From Spongilla lacustris (taxonomy: Eukaryota > Porifera > Demospongiae > Spongillida > Spongillidae), in the NCBI GenBank assembly GCA_949361645.1, contig OX442427.1:3352016-3416015 (forward strand): a DNA stretch of 64,000 bases, given 5' to 3'. This document shows positions 9,372 through 22,300 of this stretch, piece by piece. The position numbers and the translations under genes are program-made. Below the pieces are notes generated by a model. The model searched no databases and was not told the origin of the DNA. It saw nothing but the letters and a program-made list of their open reading frames with translations. Position 1 is the first letter of the stretch; the number at the start of each line of letters is the position of its first letter.

Positions 9372-11646
9372 GTCAAGAACAAAGCTTTGTAGCAACTACT
9401 ATGGGGTTAGTTCCAAGGATGCTCTGTCATGAGAGAGACATGAGTTATGGGGTTACCAGTGCAGCTTGAATGAACATGCAGCACCTGATTTGCTCTGGTC
9501 AGTCTCCCACCAGTGGACACGCATTTGTGAAGGATATTCCCGTTGATAGAGGAGCAACCATGCATGCACTGAACAGAACTCACTTATGAATGGTCCTACC
9601 CTTGCGCGCGAATAAACATGGACATATTGCACCCAAACGGTATACTCCTACCTCGTAGGATTTCTTTTCCTTTGGATTTGCCTGATATTGAGCTTGTTTA
9701 GAGGCTAAAATCAGTTTCGATTTTGATCGTAGTTAGGCCTTCGTGCTATCCTTACTTTCAAAATCGGCTTTGTAGCGCTTCCTGTCGCAAGCCTTCTTTG
9801 TTTCATGTGCTTCTTGAATACTGTCACGCTCCTTACATTCATCTGATCTTGCGACTCGTCTACACAACTTTCGTCAAAAAATGGCTTTTATGTCTTGTAC
9901 ACGTGCTTCCGGTGCAGCTAATACGGCCAGGGCACCCTTTTAGCTTTGGAATAGCGCTTCAGTGGCTTCTGGCCATGACCTCCATATAAGGCATAAGAAG
10001 CTGATAAAATCTGTTGTGGGCTATGTGTTAACATAACTATGCTTGCTAAAGATCGAAATTGTGTTCAGTATAACTATAACTCAAATTCGGAAAGTAATAG
10101 TACCAAACAAATTCGGCAGAAAGTTTCTAACTTGTCTCCTACAGTTCCTTTTCAAAACGGCTAACATTACACTTCAATCGTTACGAAGATACAGTGCAAT
10201 AAACCTCTTATCCGAGCGAATCTTATCTTATCAGATCCGGAAGATGGAGAAACTTTTTTCTAAGTTCGAGTGTGGGAACGAGTGAGCCGTATCTCTGTTG
10301 TCTGAGCTTTCTAAGCGTCGGCAGTTTTACTAAGTTGTAGGTACTCGACTGCTGTATCCAAATACGCTCGCTAAAGTCCTACTGATTCTACGGCACATCG
10401 GCAATAGTGGAATCGGGTATTTTGCTAATCGTATTCATCACACTTCAAATCCTACATAGGACCTACTAACGTAGGTCCTGATAAAGTGATTTTAGCATCA
10501 GAGAGGACTCAAGCTTCCGTAATCTATTAGCCGAAACCGATCTTCTATACATGTATACATTGTCGCGTGGGGGGATGTAAATTAGTACTACAAATTTGAG
10601 TAGGAGTGGTTAATTAACAATAACTGCCGATGCGTATTGAACACAAGAAAACAAGTCTTCCTTTACCAGCATGTTCGATATATATGGGGGTGATGTGGTA
10701 CTTCGCTACTTAAAACTATCTGTGGGATATCTTATTGCCATCAGGCTCATCAGTTATAGCAGTGAGCTGATATTTTAGGTAGGCCCTAGGCGGCCTGCAT
10801 ACAAGCTTAACTTGTCCAGGGGGATGGGAGAAAAAATAGAAACTGGTCCTAAGGGCATTTATAACTATGTCCCCAGGGTGTGTGTGTGTTTGTACATGGG
10901 TGTGTGCATCTATAGGGTGTGCGGTTTAATAATGGAATATTGCCAAATGTGCTGATTTAGGTTGGAGTTGTGTTTCCTTAGCTGTTGAAACGTATTAAAA
11001 AACACCGTAGCATTCTTGGTCAGCCATTTTAGTGTAAAGGTGTAGGAGGGCAGTGGTCCTACACCTTATCTGTCTCACTCCATGCCATGCCAGCTCATGT
11101 CTTAGTGCAAAATTTAAATTTTGTAGATGAAAACCAGCTGCATTTAATTTCACCGTAACGTCTCCATTGGTACCAATTTTTTTTTGGACTGTTTGCTACT
11201 AAAAGGTGGCAGAAATGCGTCAACAATGCCAAGTGCTCAGAGCTTGGTTAGAGAGCATGCAGTTCAGACCAGACCAACAATAATTGCGGGAAGGAGAAAG
11301 TCACACCCTTGCACTTTTGGCCTGCTGAATAGCCATGGATTTGGATTTGGAAGGAGCAAGGTGACTAGGGGTGGTGTGTGAGTGTTACCATGGCTATATG
11401 TGTAGTAATTAAAATTTAACCATATTAATGTAATTAGTTTAAAAACAACTGACACACAAGAAACAACACAATGAATAAAGATATTCTGTCAACCAATGAC
11501 AACAGATGACTTGATAGCAGGGCTCTTGCACAATACATGTTAATCTTAGTCCAACAAATTAAAGCAGTGGCCTAGACAGACTTGGTGCACCTCATGGGAA
11601 TGGCAAGACATGATAGTGTTTCCTTACCTTTAGCTACGCAGCAGCC
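9372..11646. other. Gene-poor, partly CpG-rich DNA
   Basis: Between about 9600 and 10560 CpG is noticeably more common than nearby, and a hairpin (TAGGACCTACTAACGTAGGTCCT) lies near 10456. This may be a promoter region or an old element. A minus-strand frame at about 9450-9580 (VHAWLLLYQREYPSQMRVHW) is open with a GTAACC donor but was not recognised. No confident gene. Confidence 0.35.
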
Positions 11647-11787
11647 ATGTTTGTACTGCTTGTGGTGTGCATTTCTAGCCGAACTCTGAGCACTTTGGGT
11701 CATTACAATCAGGCTTGCGACTCTCGGTCATTAAAGCTACAGACCATTGTTTCAGACAAAATAGAAGGGCTTAGCAGTGAGGTAGCG
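11647..11787 (+). CDS. Possible first coding exon with signal-peptide-like start
   Basis: An ATG in good context (GCAGCCATG) opens MFVLLVVCISSRTLSTLGHY, a hydrophobic start resembling a signal peptide. It runs 47 codons to a strong GTAAGA donor at 11788, phase 0. No partner exon was identified downstream on the plus strand. It could be a small secreted-protein gene or chance. Confidence 0.25.
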
Positions 11788-11966
11788 GTAAGATTAAATG
11801 CAGGTGGCTCTCTAAGAGACCAGAACTTGTCAATAATCATAGCTACATGTACAGTTGTGGTACTTACATGTAGAAACTTTACTATGATTCTACTAACCAC
11901 AATGCCTATCAAGTTATGATTTTTAAAATATTTGTAGGAAGTGATGCATGAAAGATTTCATGTTTA

Positions 11967-12442
11967 GGGTCAATCGTAGTGGGACCATCTTACCTCTCGT
12001 CACCATGCTCTATGATTTGGCTTATTTTATGGTTGATGTGATAACCCTACTGTGGTATTATAATAGCCCAAAAATAATTAATTTGGTCATATGGTTAAAT
12101 AGATATGGGTTAGTGAACTTTTGACCTTTTACATAACATTTTGGTATTTGCACATCTGGCATGGTTAGTCCTAGGATAAACTGTAAACTACTGTCAAAAC
12201 AAAGGGGGAGGGGGAAAAACTATGAATTAAGGCATCTGGCGAGACTATTTCAGACATGTCCACATCTAGCATGTGGAGGGGTTCTCAAAACGTGAACGTC
12301 GGTGCAGATAAATGTGGATGGAGTATTTAACCATATGACCAAATTAATTAATTTTTGGGCAATAATAATACCAAAGTTGGGTTATCACATCAACCAAAGA
12401 GCATGGTGGCGTGAGGTAAGATGGTCGCACTAAGGATGACCC
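11967..12442. mobile_element. MITE with long inverted repeats, about 476 bp
   Basis: The left arm (about 11967-12110) and right arm (about 12320-12442) are imperfect inverted copies. They share GACCATCTTACCTC, TTGGTTGATGTGATAACCC-like and CCAAAAATAATTAATTTGGTC motifs. The interior contains ACAAAGGGGGAGGG and CGTGAACGTCGGTGCAG. A second copy of the interior occurs at 44975-46020, where a hAT element split it. No coding capacity. Confidence 0.7.
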
Positions 12443-13233
12443 TTGAATCCCTGTGCTGAAAGCAAGTGAAGGTCACTGAAATGGCCATATGCAGATGCAA
12501 TTGGTGAATGGAGTGAACATGCATGGGACATCAAGGACTTCTAGTTTTGTCTCCAGCCCCTAAATGCGCCATTTTGTAGCATAGTGGGTGTACTCTACAT
12601 GTATCTGCCACATGTACATTGTACTGTGGCATATAATGGGGTCCGTAAGACTAAATGTCAGTTGCTTCATGAATTGATTGTGTTTACATGACTGTTAAAA
12701 TTATGATGGAACATGCAAATATAAACATTATGAGAAAGTTCAATAGTGGTGTAAAATAAAGCAGGGAAACATGGATCAAATTAAATCACAGCTGAAATAC
12801 ACCTACTGGCATCTTGCATGACCCTAATCCCAGTTGTTGATAAAGCTAAATAGCCAACCATGCATTCAATATTTAGTGAAAATGGATCCATGGTAAGCCA
12901 GAAGGTCACTAAGCTAATGAATTTGGAACCTGCACTCACTGAGACTACATGTGTATGGAGAAGTTGAAAGTGTGATATATTATGCAATTTAGGTCACGTA
13001 CATGTACTTGGTGGTGAGCATGGAGGACAAAGTCATCATGACTAAGTCAGTAAATAAAACTTGGTCTCATTGCATGTATTAACTATGCTGGATATATCTA
13101 TCGTTAAAACGATGAAGTCCATCATATCTGTGTATATTGACTGATTGGAAAAAAAAAAGAGTAGCACATGATCCAGTCAATTATATAGCTGAATTGTACT
13201 AACAACAATTATACCATCACTATGTAAAAATGA
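12443..13233. other. Downstream flank of the ankyrin gene
   Basis: No coding exon is seen. On the minus strand this is the 3' side of the ankyrin gene, so the 3' UTR and polyadenylation site should lie here. Confidence 0.4.
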
Positions 13234-13350
13234 CTAGGAAAAAATTGTCTGGAATGCAGCATCCACATCAATACCAGAAATTGAAAGAAGATGTTCCACA
13301 CAAGTGGCATGACCCCGATTTGCAGCAAGATGTAGTGCAGTACATCCTCC
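13234..13350 (-). CDS. Ankyrin exon 15, terminal
   Basis: The acceptor CCCTCTAG is followed by an ankyrin repeat (GGCTALHLAANRGHATCVEH, then LLSISGIDVDAAFQTIFS) and TAG. No donor is needed because the frame ends here, making it the 3' coding exon. Confidence 0.8.
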   Translation of the reverse strand, partial: GGCTALHLAANRGHATCVEHLLSISGIDVDAAFQTIFS

Positions 13351-16300
13351 CTAGAGGGTGTGTAATATACAAAATTAAACCATTCATATGAATATGTTCC
13401 CTGTACATTACATCACTGTACCATTCATATCACACACACTACATGTACACTGTTATGTTGCTTTCCTCAATCTGTACATGTAGCCTCATGAGTATTAAAA
13501 GACAGGTCTGGGACCTGCTCTACACAAGAAGACCAAATTTAGTGTGTAACGTTTGAATTGTGAATTCATGACAGATGAAAACTTTTCAGAATTTCCAATC
13601 GAGTTATTCCTATTAATTCCATGGTAAAGCAACTTCTGTTTGTGTGACACCCATTTTTCTTTACTGTGCCCTGAAGGAATGTAATTTGTTATGGCAAAAT
13701 ATTAAAAACATCCTGTCAGAGAAAGTTCGTTGTACATTCCTATCACAGCTACTGAGCGTTTAGTTGGGACAGCCCCTCTCTGCATAGAAATAAGGTCTCT
13801 CTCACAGCAAACAGACGTTCCCTTTTGCAGTATGTAAACATGATAACTAGTGTGTCCTGTGGAGATTCAGAACAAATTGTGCAGATCTTTTTTGATGTTA
13901 ATATAGTGATATTGTGCACCTATGTATATACACGTGGTTGTGTATTTGTCTGTACATGTACATCTAGCCTTCAAAGGGATAAATAAATGTACATATAAGG
14001 TATCTCCCAGCTTGATCTATAGGAGATGAAGAGAAGCCGGCTTACTACTGACATTTGCTGCATGCATAACCATTGTCAGCAAACACACTAGGTTGACTAA
14101 AACCGCACCCAGGTCCCCAAATGTTCAAATTGATGTTTGGAAATAATATTTCAAATGTTCGTTTTATTAAACATTTGTACAGCACTATTTTTTTAAATAT
14201 TTGTAAACCAAATCTCTCCAATTGTTCAAATTTGAAATTTTGGTTACCAATGAAAGAAAACGTCGAAAAATTGATAAAGCCACGTAGAGAAAATAGAAAC
14301 AACGAATAGGCATAAAGGCACACAGACAGGACCCCCTCATGCATGCTTCTTGTTTGAATCCATATATCTTCTGAACACTTAACGCTATCGACTTCCTATT
14401 TTCAATGCTTCATACTACACCATTTCTATAGAAATAATTACTTTTTGGAGTCTTACACTTGCTCCACACCAATATTGTAATGTTCGATATCCAACCGGGT
14501 TCAAACCCCCTATAACTTGAGGTAGGAGTAATCAAATCGCTTCAAATTCGGTTTATAGGTACAGAGGTCCTTTACCTATCGATTTGTTCTGTTCGTTAAT
14601 TTTTATCCATCCGTTACGGAGATACATTTGAACAAAGTACGTCCACTTTTCCCGCTCGATTCGCGCCAATGATTTTGGCAAATCGCGTCCCGCTCAATGT
14701 ATGGGAGGTGGGGATTATAACATTGGCGCGTATCAAGCGGGAAAAAGTGCACGAAATTTGTTCAACTGTATCTCCGTAACGGATGGCATAAAAATTAACA
14801 AACAGTACAATCGATAGGTAAAGGACAACTGTACCTATAAACCGAATTTGAAGCAATTTGATTACTCCTACCTAAAGTTATGGCGGGTTTGAACTCGGTC
14901 AGGTATCGAACGTTGCAATACTAGTGTGGAGCAAGTGCAAGACTTCAAAATGCAATTTGTCATAGAGAAATAGTGTAGTATGAACTGTTGAAAATAGAAA
15001 GTCGATAGCGTGTAGCGTTCGGAAGATATAGCCATTCAAGCAAGAAGCATTTTTATAACCTTATATTGTTATAAAAGGGTGACATTTTCGCGGAAACTGT
15101 CACATACAATTATACTTATAATTATATATATATGCACACATGTATAGAAAATCAATTTGTGTCTCAGTGTTGGTTTTAAATTCAAAGGAAAGCTGGAATG
15201 AACAACTGCAGGTGTACACGTAATGGCGTCTCTATCATCACCAGCGGCTTCAAATTACAAAACACTCTTCTATGAGTATTTAATATCTCTTAGGAGGTGA
15301 ACTGCAAGATTATTAAGAACGGTGACTACTATGCATTGGATAGCCATAATTAAAAACATTGCTGGCAAATGATGAATTAATTAAGTTATCCGTGTTGACA
15401 TTCAAGTAATAATGATGCAACTTGTTCCCACAACATCTCTGTATTTTTGGTGGTATAATACAACGAATCCTAACCAAACTGTTCGAATTCCACATTTCTA
15501 CACTTGGGAGAGGAGTCTGGTACATGTAGCTATTTCATTTGTACAGATCATTACTTTTATTTTTCACAGTTGAGCAAAGTACGGTCTTCATGTTTGATTA
15601 GCACAAATGATATAATCAACTGCCCTCCTATACACTCAGCATTATGCAATTAGCCTAAATCATTGGCGCAATTCAAGAGATAAAATGTGCATGTAGTTTG
15701 TTCAACTATGATAGCAAACAGAACAAATTACTATTTAAAGGACTCCCCTTATTTGATGCATATGAAACCCTCTTTTGTGGAGAAATATGGAACTCTTATC
15801 TTTTAGGTTACTTAACTTTGAACTAACAAAGTGGAAAACTATTATAGCACCGAAACCCATTTACATGTAGACACTGAAATGATGCGGGAACAAGGGTACG
15901 AAATTTGAAAGGACATTTCTGAAGATATACTGTTTTATAAAATTATAACACTTTATATACTTATAAAATCACAAAGCCAGAAGATTGGCTTTGCTAGACA
16001 CTGTCCCACATTCATATTGCAATATAAACTTACCTCATTTTGAAAGTTCACATCAATACCTGGAGTGGACAGGAGGCATTCCACACAGCTAGCATGACCA
16101 CGCTCTGCAGCAAAATGTAATGGAGTACTTCCTCTCTAGAAGGTATCCCATGTAAAAAAAAAATGCCAATGCGCCACATAGATGTACTGTGTATCTATAC
16201 CTATTTATATGAACATCATAAAACGTGAGAACATTACATGTCACTCACAATGTATACTTTTATCCACATGCTTGTTTTAATAAGAAAGGCTGTGGACAAC

Positions 16301-19300
16301 ATAGAGCCAAAAGTATGTACTTTATTGAAGACAATGTTCTTCAGTTTTATATCACAAGTGTTTTATTTAATGTAGCAATAAAATTATGGTCCAACATAAG
16401 TCAATGTAGATTCGTGTAGTAACATATGGAATTACTGGATTGGCAACACTATGTGTATTGCATACTGACGTTGCATTATAAGCTTGACATGGTTACGCCC
16501 TTCTCTTGAACTTGGGTCTCTCGTCTTTCTGGAGGTTCCCGTTGGTGTCTGTTAGTTCTGATCGTCGAAAGTCTTATTCAGCTTACTGACTTGACTTGTT
16601 ATCTAGCTTTTTGTGCCCAATTCTTGTTATGGCGTGTAAGAGTGGTTTGAGGTTTTTAGTAGCAATACACCATTAGTAAGAAGCAAAACAAGAATTGCTC
16701 ATGGTGCTGTCTCATGTTACATCGTCGTAGGCCTGTTTTGAAGCTTAAAATAAAAACGCATGGCCCGTAGGTTGTGGTTTGAGCATAATTATGAGGTGGT
16801 TTTAGCTTCTAACAGGAACAATGTGTAGCATTAACGCTCCTATTTTCAAGTTTGGCTATAAGTGTTGTGTGTCGTGAAGTGGTTGGATGGCTGCAAAGTT
16901 GTTCCGTCTTGGCAACATGCCAAGAAAAATGAAAGCCTCTCAACAGTTTAGTACATCAAGTAACAGTGAGTAAAGCGGCCTAAAAAAACATCTAAAGAAT
17001 GTGTTGAAACCAGCGAGCTTTATTCGCCTCCCTCAAAGCTTTCTTAGATCATTCTGAAGTTCCATGGAACAAGGGATCTTCAAGTATATCAGCTTCAGTG
17101 ATAATTGTTTATTACGTGACCGTGTTGAGAATCGAACCAATTTTTCATGAATGTTGCCAATCCAGTAATCCCTTAATTACCACAGTGCCAAATCATAGTT
17201 ATCCACAAAGTATCTACCGATGTGTAAATACAGGGTTAAACATTCAGTTTTTGTGTACGCAATGATTGTATAATGCTGGAAATATTAAGCGGAAAATGAG
17301 TGTACACAAACAGTTGTTAATATGTTACATGTGAGCAGCATTGCAGTAATGAATCACGAGGATCAATTGAGCACAATGCAGCTGGCAACTTTATTTTTTA
17401 GTCTTCAAAGCAGCAAATTGTATATATTGGTACCAAAGTGTTCGACAGATGAAATTGCATACAATAGAAAAAGTCTATGGTCTGTAGTTGCTGCTGGAAA
17501 CTGTCTTTGCTTATACCAGAATTTAGAGAGTTGGTGCAGTACAAATAAAAACAATATACATACCTTTGGGGACATGCAAAAGGCTACATTTATTTAAATA
17601 GTTTGCACACACATTCACTCAATCACTACATGCATATTAGACAGATTATTTGCTCATTAATGGAATCAATACTCACGCACAATGTACCAGAATGAGCAAT
17701 GTGTGTTAATGCTGTTACATTTAGACACTACGGCTGTAACCTAGCATATGCTAGGCCTACGAATAAATAAGGGCAATCAGACTATATCGTTGGTGATTAT
17801 AATAAATGACACACTCGTTTGGCATGTCCCTATTTTCAAAATACAGTTGAGCTACTTCTGACTAGTGTCAAATATGATGAGTCCCGTACAAACTGGCATG
17901 CACGAATGCAGTGGTTTCAATTAAGGTTTGGTAGCATCTATATGCGAGAAATCTCATGAAAAAGGCATTCACACATTTGGCTTAAATTCATAAAAATAAA
18001 ACCCAATTAATTTAAAAAAAAAAAAGCATATTGGACCAACTCACCCAATCCTTAATATTCACATCAATACCAGTAGTGGATAGGAGACGTTTAACACAAG
18101 AAATATGACCATACATTACAGCATAGTGCAAAGGAGCAGGACCAAATTGCTGTAGTGAGTAGTACAATGGTTTAGTCATTTAACATTCAATCCCAGGCCA
18201 ACCCACTGGATTTTGAGTGTTGATACCAATATCAGGAACAGAAAGTAGACGTTCCATACAAGTAGCATGACCATACATTGCAGCATAACGTAATGCGGTA
18301 TCACCATTCTGGAGAGGGTATAATACATACACAAGTACCAATGCAGTAAAAAGTACATGCAAAATATGCATAAGAAATATGCTACACTTAACACTTTTTC
18401 CATGCAGTAAATTTATTGAATAATGAAGTTACTGAAACCACACAGTATTGAACCTCATACTAGTCGATGTAAAAAGCCAGATTTCACTTGTGATGTTTTT
18501 ATCTGGGTGCAAGGAAGGTGCATACCTGCAGTTTATGCTTTAAAGTGCTACGTTAATCACACTTGTGCGGTATTAATTGTGTGTTGTGTAATTACTAATC
18601 AATTTATTACCATGTATTGCTCTATGAATATAAGGTCATGGTAATCAACACGATGCTTCAAGAGTATATCGAATTTTTTAAAAATCAAAGCTGCCTGGTC
18701 TCTCCCCATTCTAGATTAGTGGGACCACCATATTACAGCTTCAAAATTAATTAGTATTTTATAACTTAATATTTTATGATAGTCTCCAATCTTATTTGGA
18801 TAAAAATATTAGGCACTATTATTTTCTTGTACTGCAGCAGAATGAGTTTATTGTAAAAAAAGTGATGAAAGTTGTATTGGTTTCTTATTTTTGCTTGTAA
18901 CTTCCCACACATTTTATCATTAGTACTAGCCTTACCCCGTGAAAAATCACGGAAGTAATTCTATAAGAAGCACAGAATGTTTTTTTTTTTACATACACTA
19001 CTTAATCTACCACCTGTTTTAATATACGGTTACTACGCAACCTAGACTTAGCCCGTAAAAATTCATGGAGCTGATTGTATATGCTAAGAAGTCAAAGCTT
19101 TTACATACAGTAATCTACCATGGTATCACCTGTTGTAATCGGTTACTACGCAACCTATTAAATAGCCCGCGCGCACAATGAAAAACTTCCGGTCTGTACG
19201 ATAAGAATGAACACCGGTCAATGGCCATTGGTCGTTGCTATGTACTTTTGTGTGGGAGTGGTCGTTTCTATTGGTTGCTAGGTATGCGTTGCTAGTTATG

Positions 19301-22300
19301 TTCAAAACCACAAGTGTAGAGGCTAGGCGGAGTTTATAAATAGGTGGTTACGCGGACGTTGGAATATAAAGTATTAGATTACACTGTCCTATATAACTGT
19401 ACTCTGCTTTATGCATAAAAAATGCTTCAAACATATATATAATGAGATAAACAAATTTGGTTTGAGTGACATCTATAAATATTGCATTTACATGATGAGC
19501 ATTCAGGTAAAGAATTTTTATAATTGACCTAACCAGATTCAATCCTGTATGGTACTGCTAGTTAGTGCTCTTTCAGCAAAAAATGAATATGTAAAAATAA
19601 TTGTTAGACTCAACTTGCTGATAGACCCCTTTAATAAACATTCTATGAAAACAATAATCTAATGTAACATATATATTTTGTGAACAAATTAGGATTTTAC
19701 CCTTTCTGACCACTGAAAATGAGAAAATAGATATCTGCCAATACTAGCATCATAAATGATTTGCATGCATTTTGTGTTTACATATAAATTTAATGATATC
19801 AAATATAAGATGTAATATAATATTTATTCAATGGTTGTCAGTGGCTAGCATCTTGCAAGGTGTACTCTTGACAAAACAAGTGGACCCAAAAGAAGTTGAT
19901 GTTGTTTACGTTGAAATTCCTAATGATCCTGCTCCAGTGGAATCAATCACACCTGGCCAATTCTCCCTAGATACTTGGTATATCCTATGATAGGCACGGC
20001 AACAACATTGGGGCAAATGACTGGTTGTATGGATACCAATTGATGAACATGTTGTGAAGGGAGAATTCATCAAATTGCAGGGATTGTGGCTGTTATTAAT
20101 TTTGCAAAACAACCTTCTGAAGCCCTGAAACTGAGCAAATATGAGATAGTGAAGCAAAATGCAAGGGACTTGTAGTATCCTGAAAAAGATGGCACAACAT
20201 GCATGATGCCATAATTGTTAGACTGAACTTGAACAGTTCCTTCTTCTGATAGACCCCTTTTTCGTTGTACAGTCAATACCCCATTGTATAGAGACATTCA
20301 ATGCTGAGGGCACTTCAGCTTTTCTTGTGACTAATAGGGGCCTTTAAACAATCTTATTCAGCATTCTCACCAAGATTCTGCTTATTGTACTGCCTGATCT
20401 CTCCAACTAAGCGGTCTCAATGAACGCACTCGACTTTTTCCCATGTGGTCATGTCGTTAAAGTTAATCCGACACTTATCAATACCTTTTATCTTTCCTAC
20501 CACAAACTCATCGATGGCAAAGTCGTTTCCCATTTTGGTAGTAATGCCTGCAAATCAGGAAACAACTTTGCCATTGATGAGTTTGTGGTAGGAAAGATAA
20601 AAGGTATCTGATAAGTGTCGGATTAACTCTAACGACATGACCACATTGGAAAACGTCGAGTGCATTCATAAAGACGGCTTAGTTAGAGATCAGGCAGTAC
20701 AATCTTGGTGAGAATGCTGAATAAGATTGTTCAGAGGCCTCCACTAGTCACAAGAAAAGCTAAAGCGCCCGATGAGGAGCCAAAAATAGAAGTGATCAAA
20801 TTTGAACAGGTTTGTATAAACAGGGGACATGGTTCAACCCTAACCTTCCCCCTAAGTAGTCCGGCTGTACTGGTCATTCTCCATTTAGTCCCTAAATGTA
20901 ACAAGGTCATGCGAAAGTAATTCCATATCGCACGCCCCATCTTTTCAGCTGCTTAGTTTGTCGTCATTAAAGGTTAAAAGTGACAATAGCAACAGAGAGT
21001 TCTCCAATACAGCAAGATACAGCACGAAAACAATGTTCGCACCACATGAAACACATGGATAGGGCACAATTGATGAAGCTGGGGCGTGTGTTGACAAAAT
21101 AGGCAATATAATAAAAACAATCATACTAAAATTTAATACATCAATTCATGAGCAGCAGTTGGAGATTTAAATCCAATAGCACACATTTGTTCCATTTGGC
21201 AGTACTTGGCAATGAATGCTTAAACAAGAAAATGGTCACTTCACTTCTAATCAAATGTATTATTTGTAGAACTGAACTTATGTAAAATTAGTCGGAAAAG
21301 TTGTGTATGCCTTAGAAAGCATAGTTTCTGATAGGCCAACTCTCGATGAGCCATTTGATATAAATTTTAGCTTTGTGACATATATAACAGCATACTTGCA
21401 GTGAATAGCATGTTCATAGCTAGTATATAATTTTCATGCAAACTGCTCTGTTTGGTATATCCTTATCATTTCGCGCATGCACATTATAAGCTTTTGCAAA
21501 ATAAAAATGTCCCTCAGAAGCCAGTGTGCAACAAGTGCCATACAGGTACAAACTGCATAAAGTGCTGCACGTGCCATCCACGTACTAGCGATCAACCAAG
21601 CAAAGAAACGGCTTTGTCTAATTCTCAACCACCACCAGATCGGTTAAATCCTAGCTGAATGTGCGCTCGGGCATAACCCAGATACTGCAGGCATTAGGTT
21701 ACACCAGTGATGGAAGACAAAGATTTGATCCAGCATGCATCTCAGGCACACATTTTGAAGGTCAGAAGCAAATGCATGGCTGTGGCTTGCTGTCATATAA
21801 ATACACATGGCCATGGCTTGCTGTTATATGACTACACATGGCTGTGGCTTGCTGTCATATAACTGTGGCTTGCTGTCACACATGGCACATGGGTGTGGAT
21901 TGTTGTACTGCCAGTAATATTCAGAGTGATATGACAGCAAGCTTCCACTACCAGGAGTGTGTACCAAAGTATTGACAGGATGAGGCTAAAGCATCTAGTG
22001 GTAAGTGTACAAGGCCTCAAAGTGATGAAGGGAGCTCTGGAAGGCAAAAGAAGGTAAGTATAAGCTTTGAGCATTTGGATATAGAAAGGGATCTCTCCAA
22101 GTGGAACTGGAGGTATACCTCTGCAGTTACCACCACATCAAATAGACTGGAAATAAGCCATAGCGAGTAACAGAGCACATGCAAACAGCTTCTGTTGAGC
22201 AACAGTGATTACATGTATATGTTCTGATGTGTACTATGAATGCTACTACATATGACTGTATGCAAATGGGATAATAGTGCACACATGGACTAGTATATCG

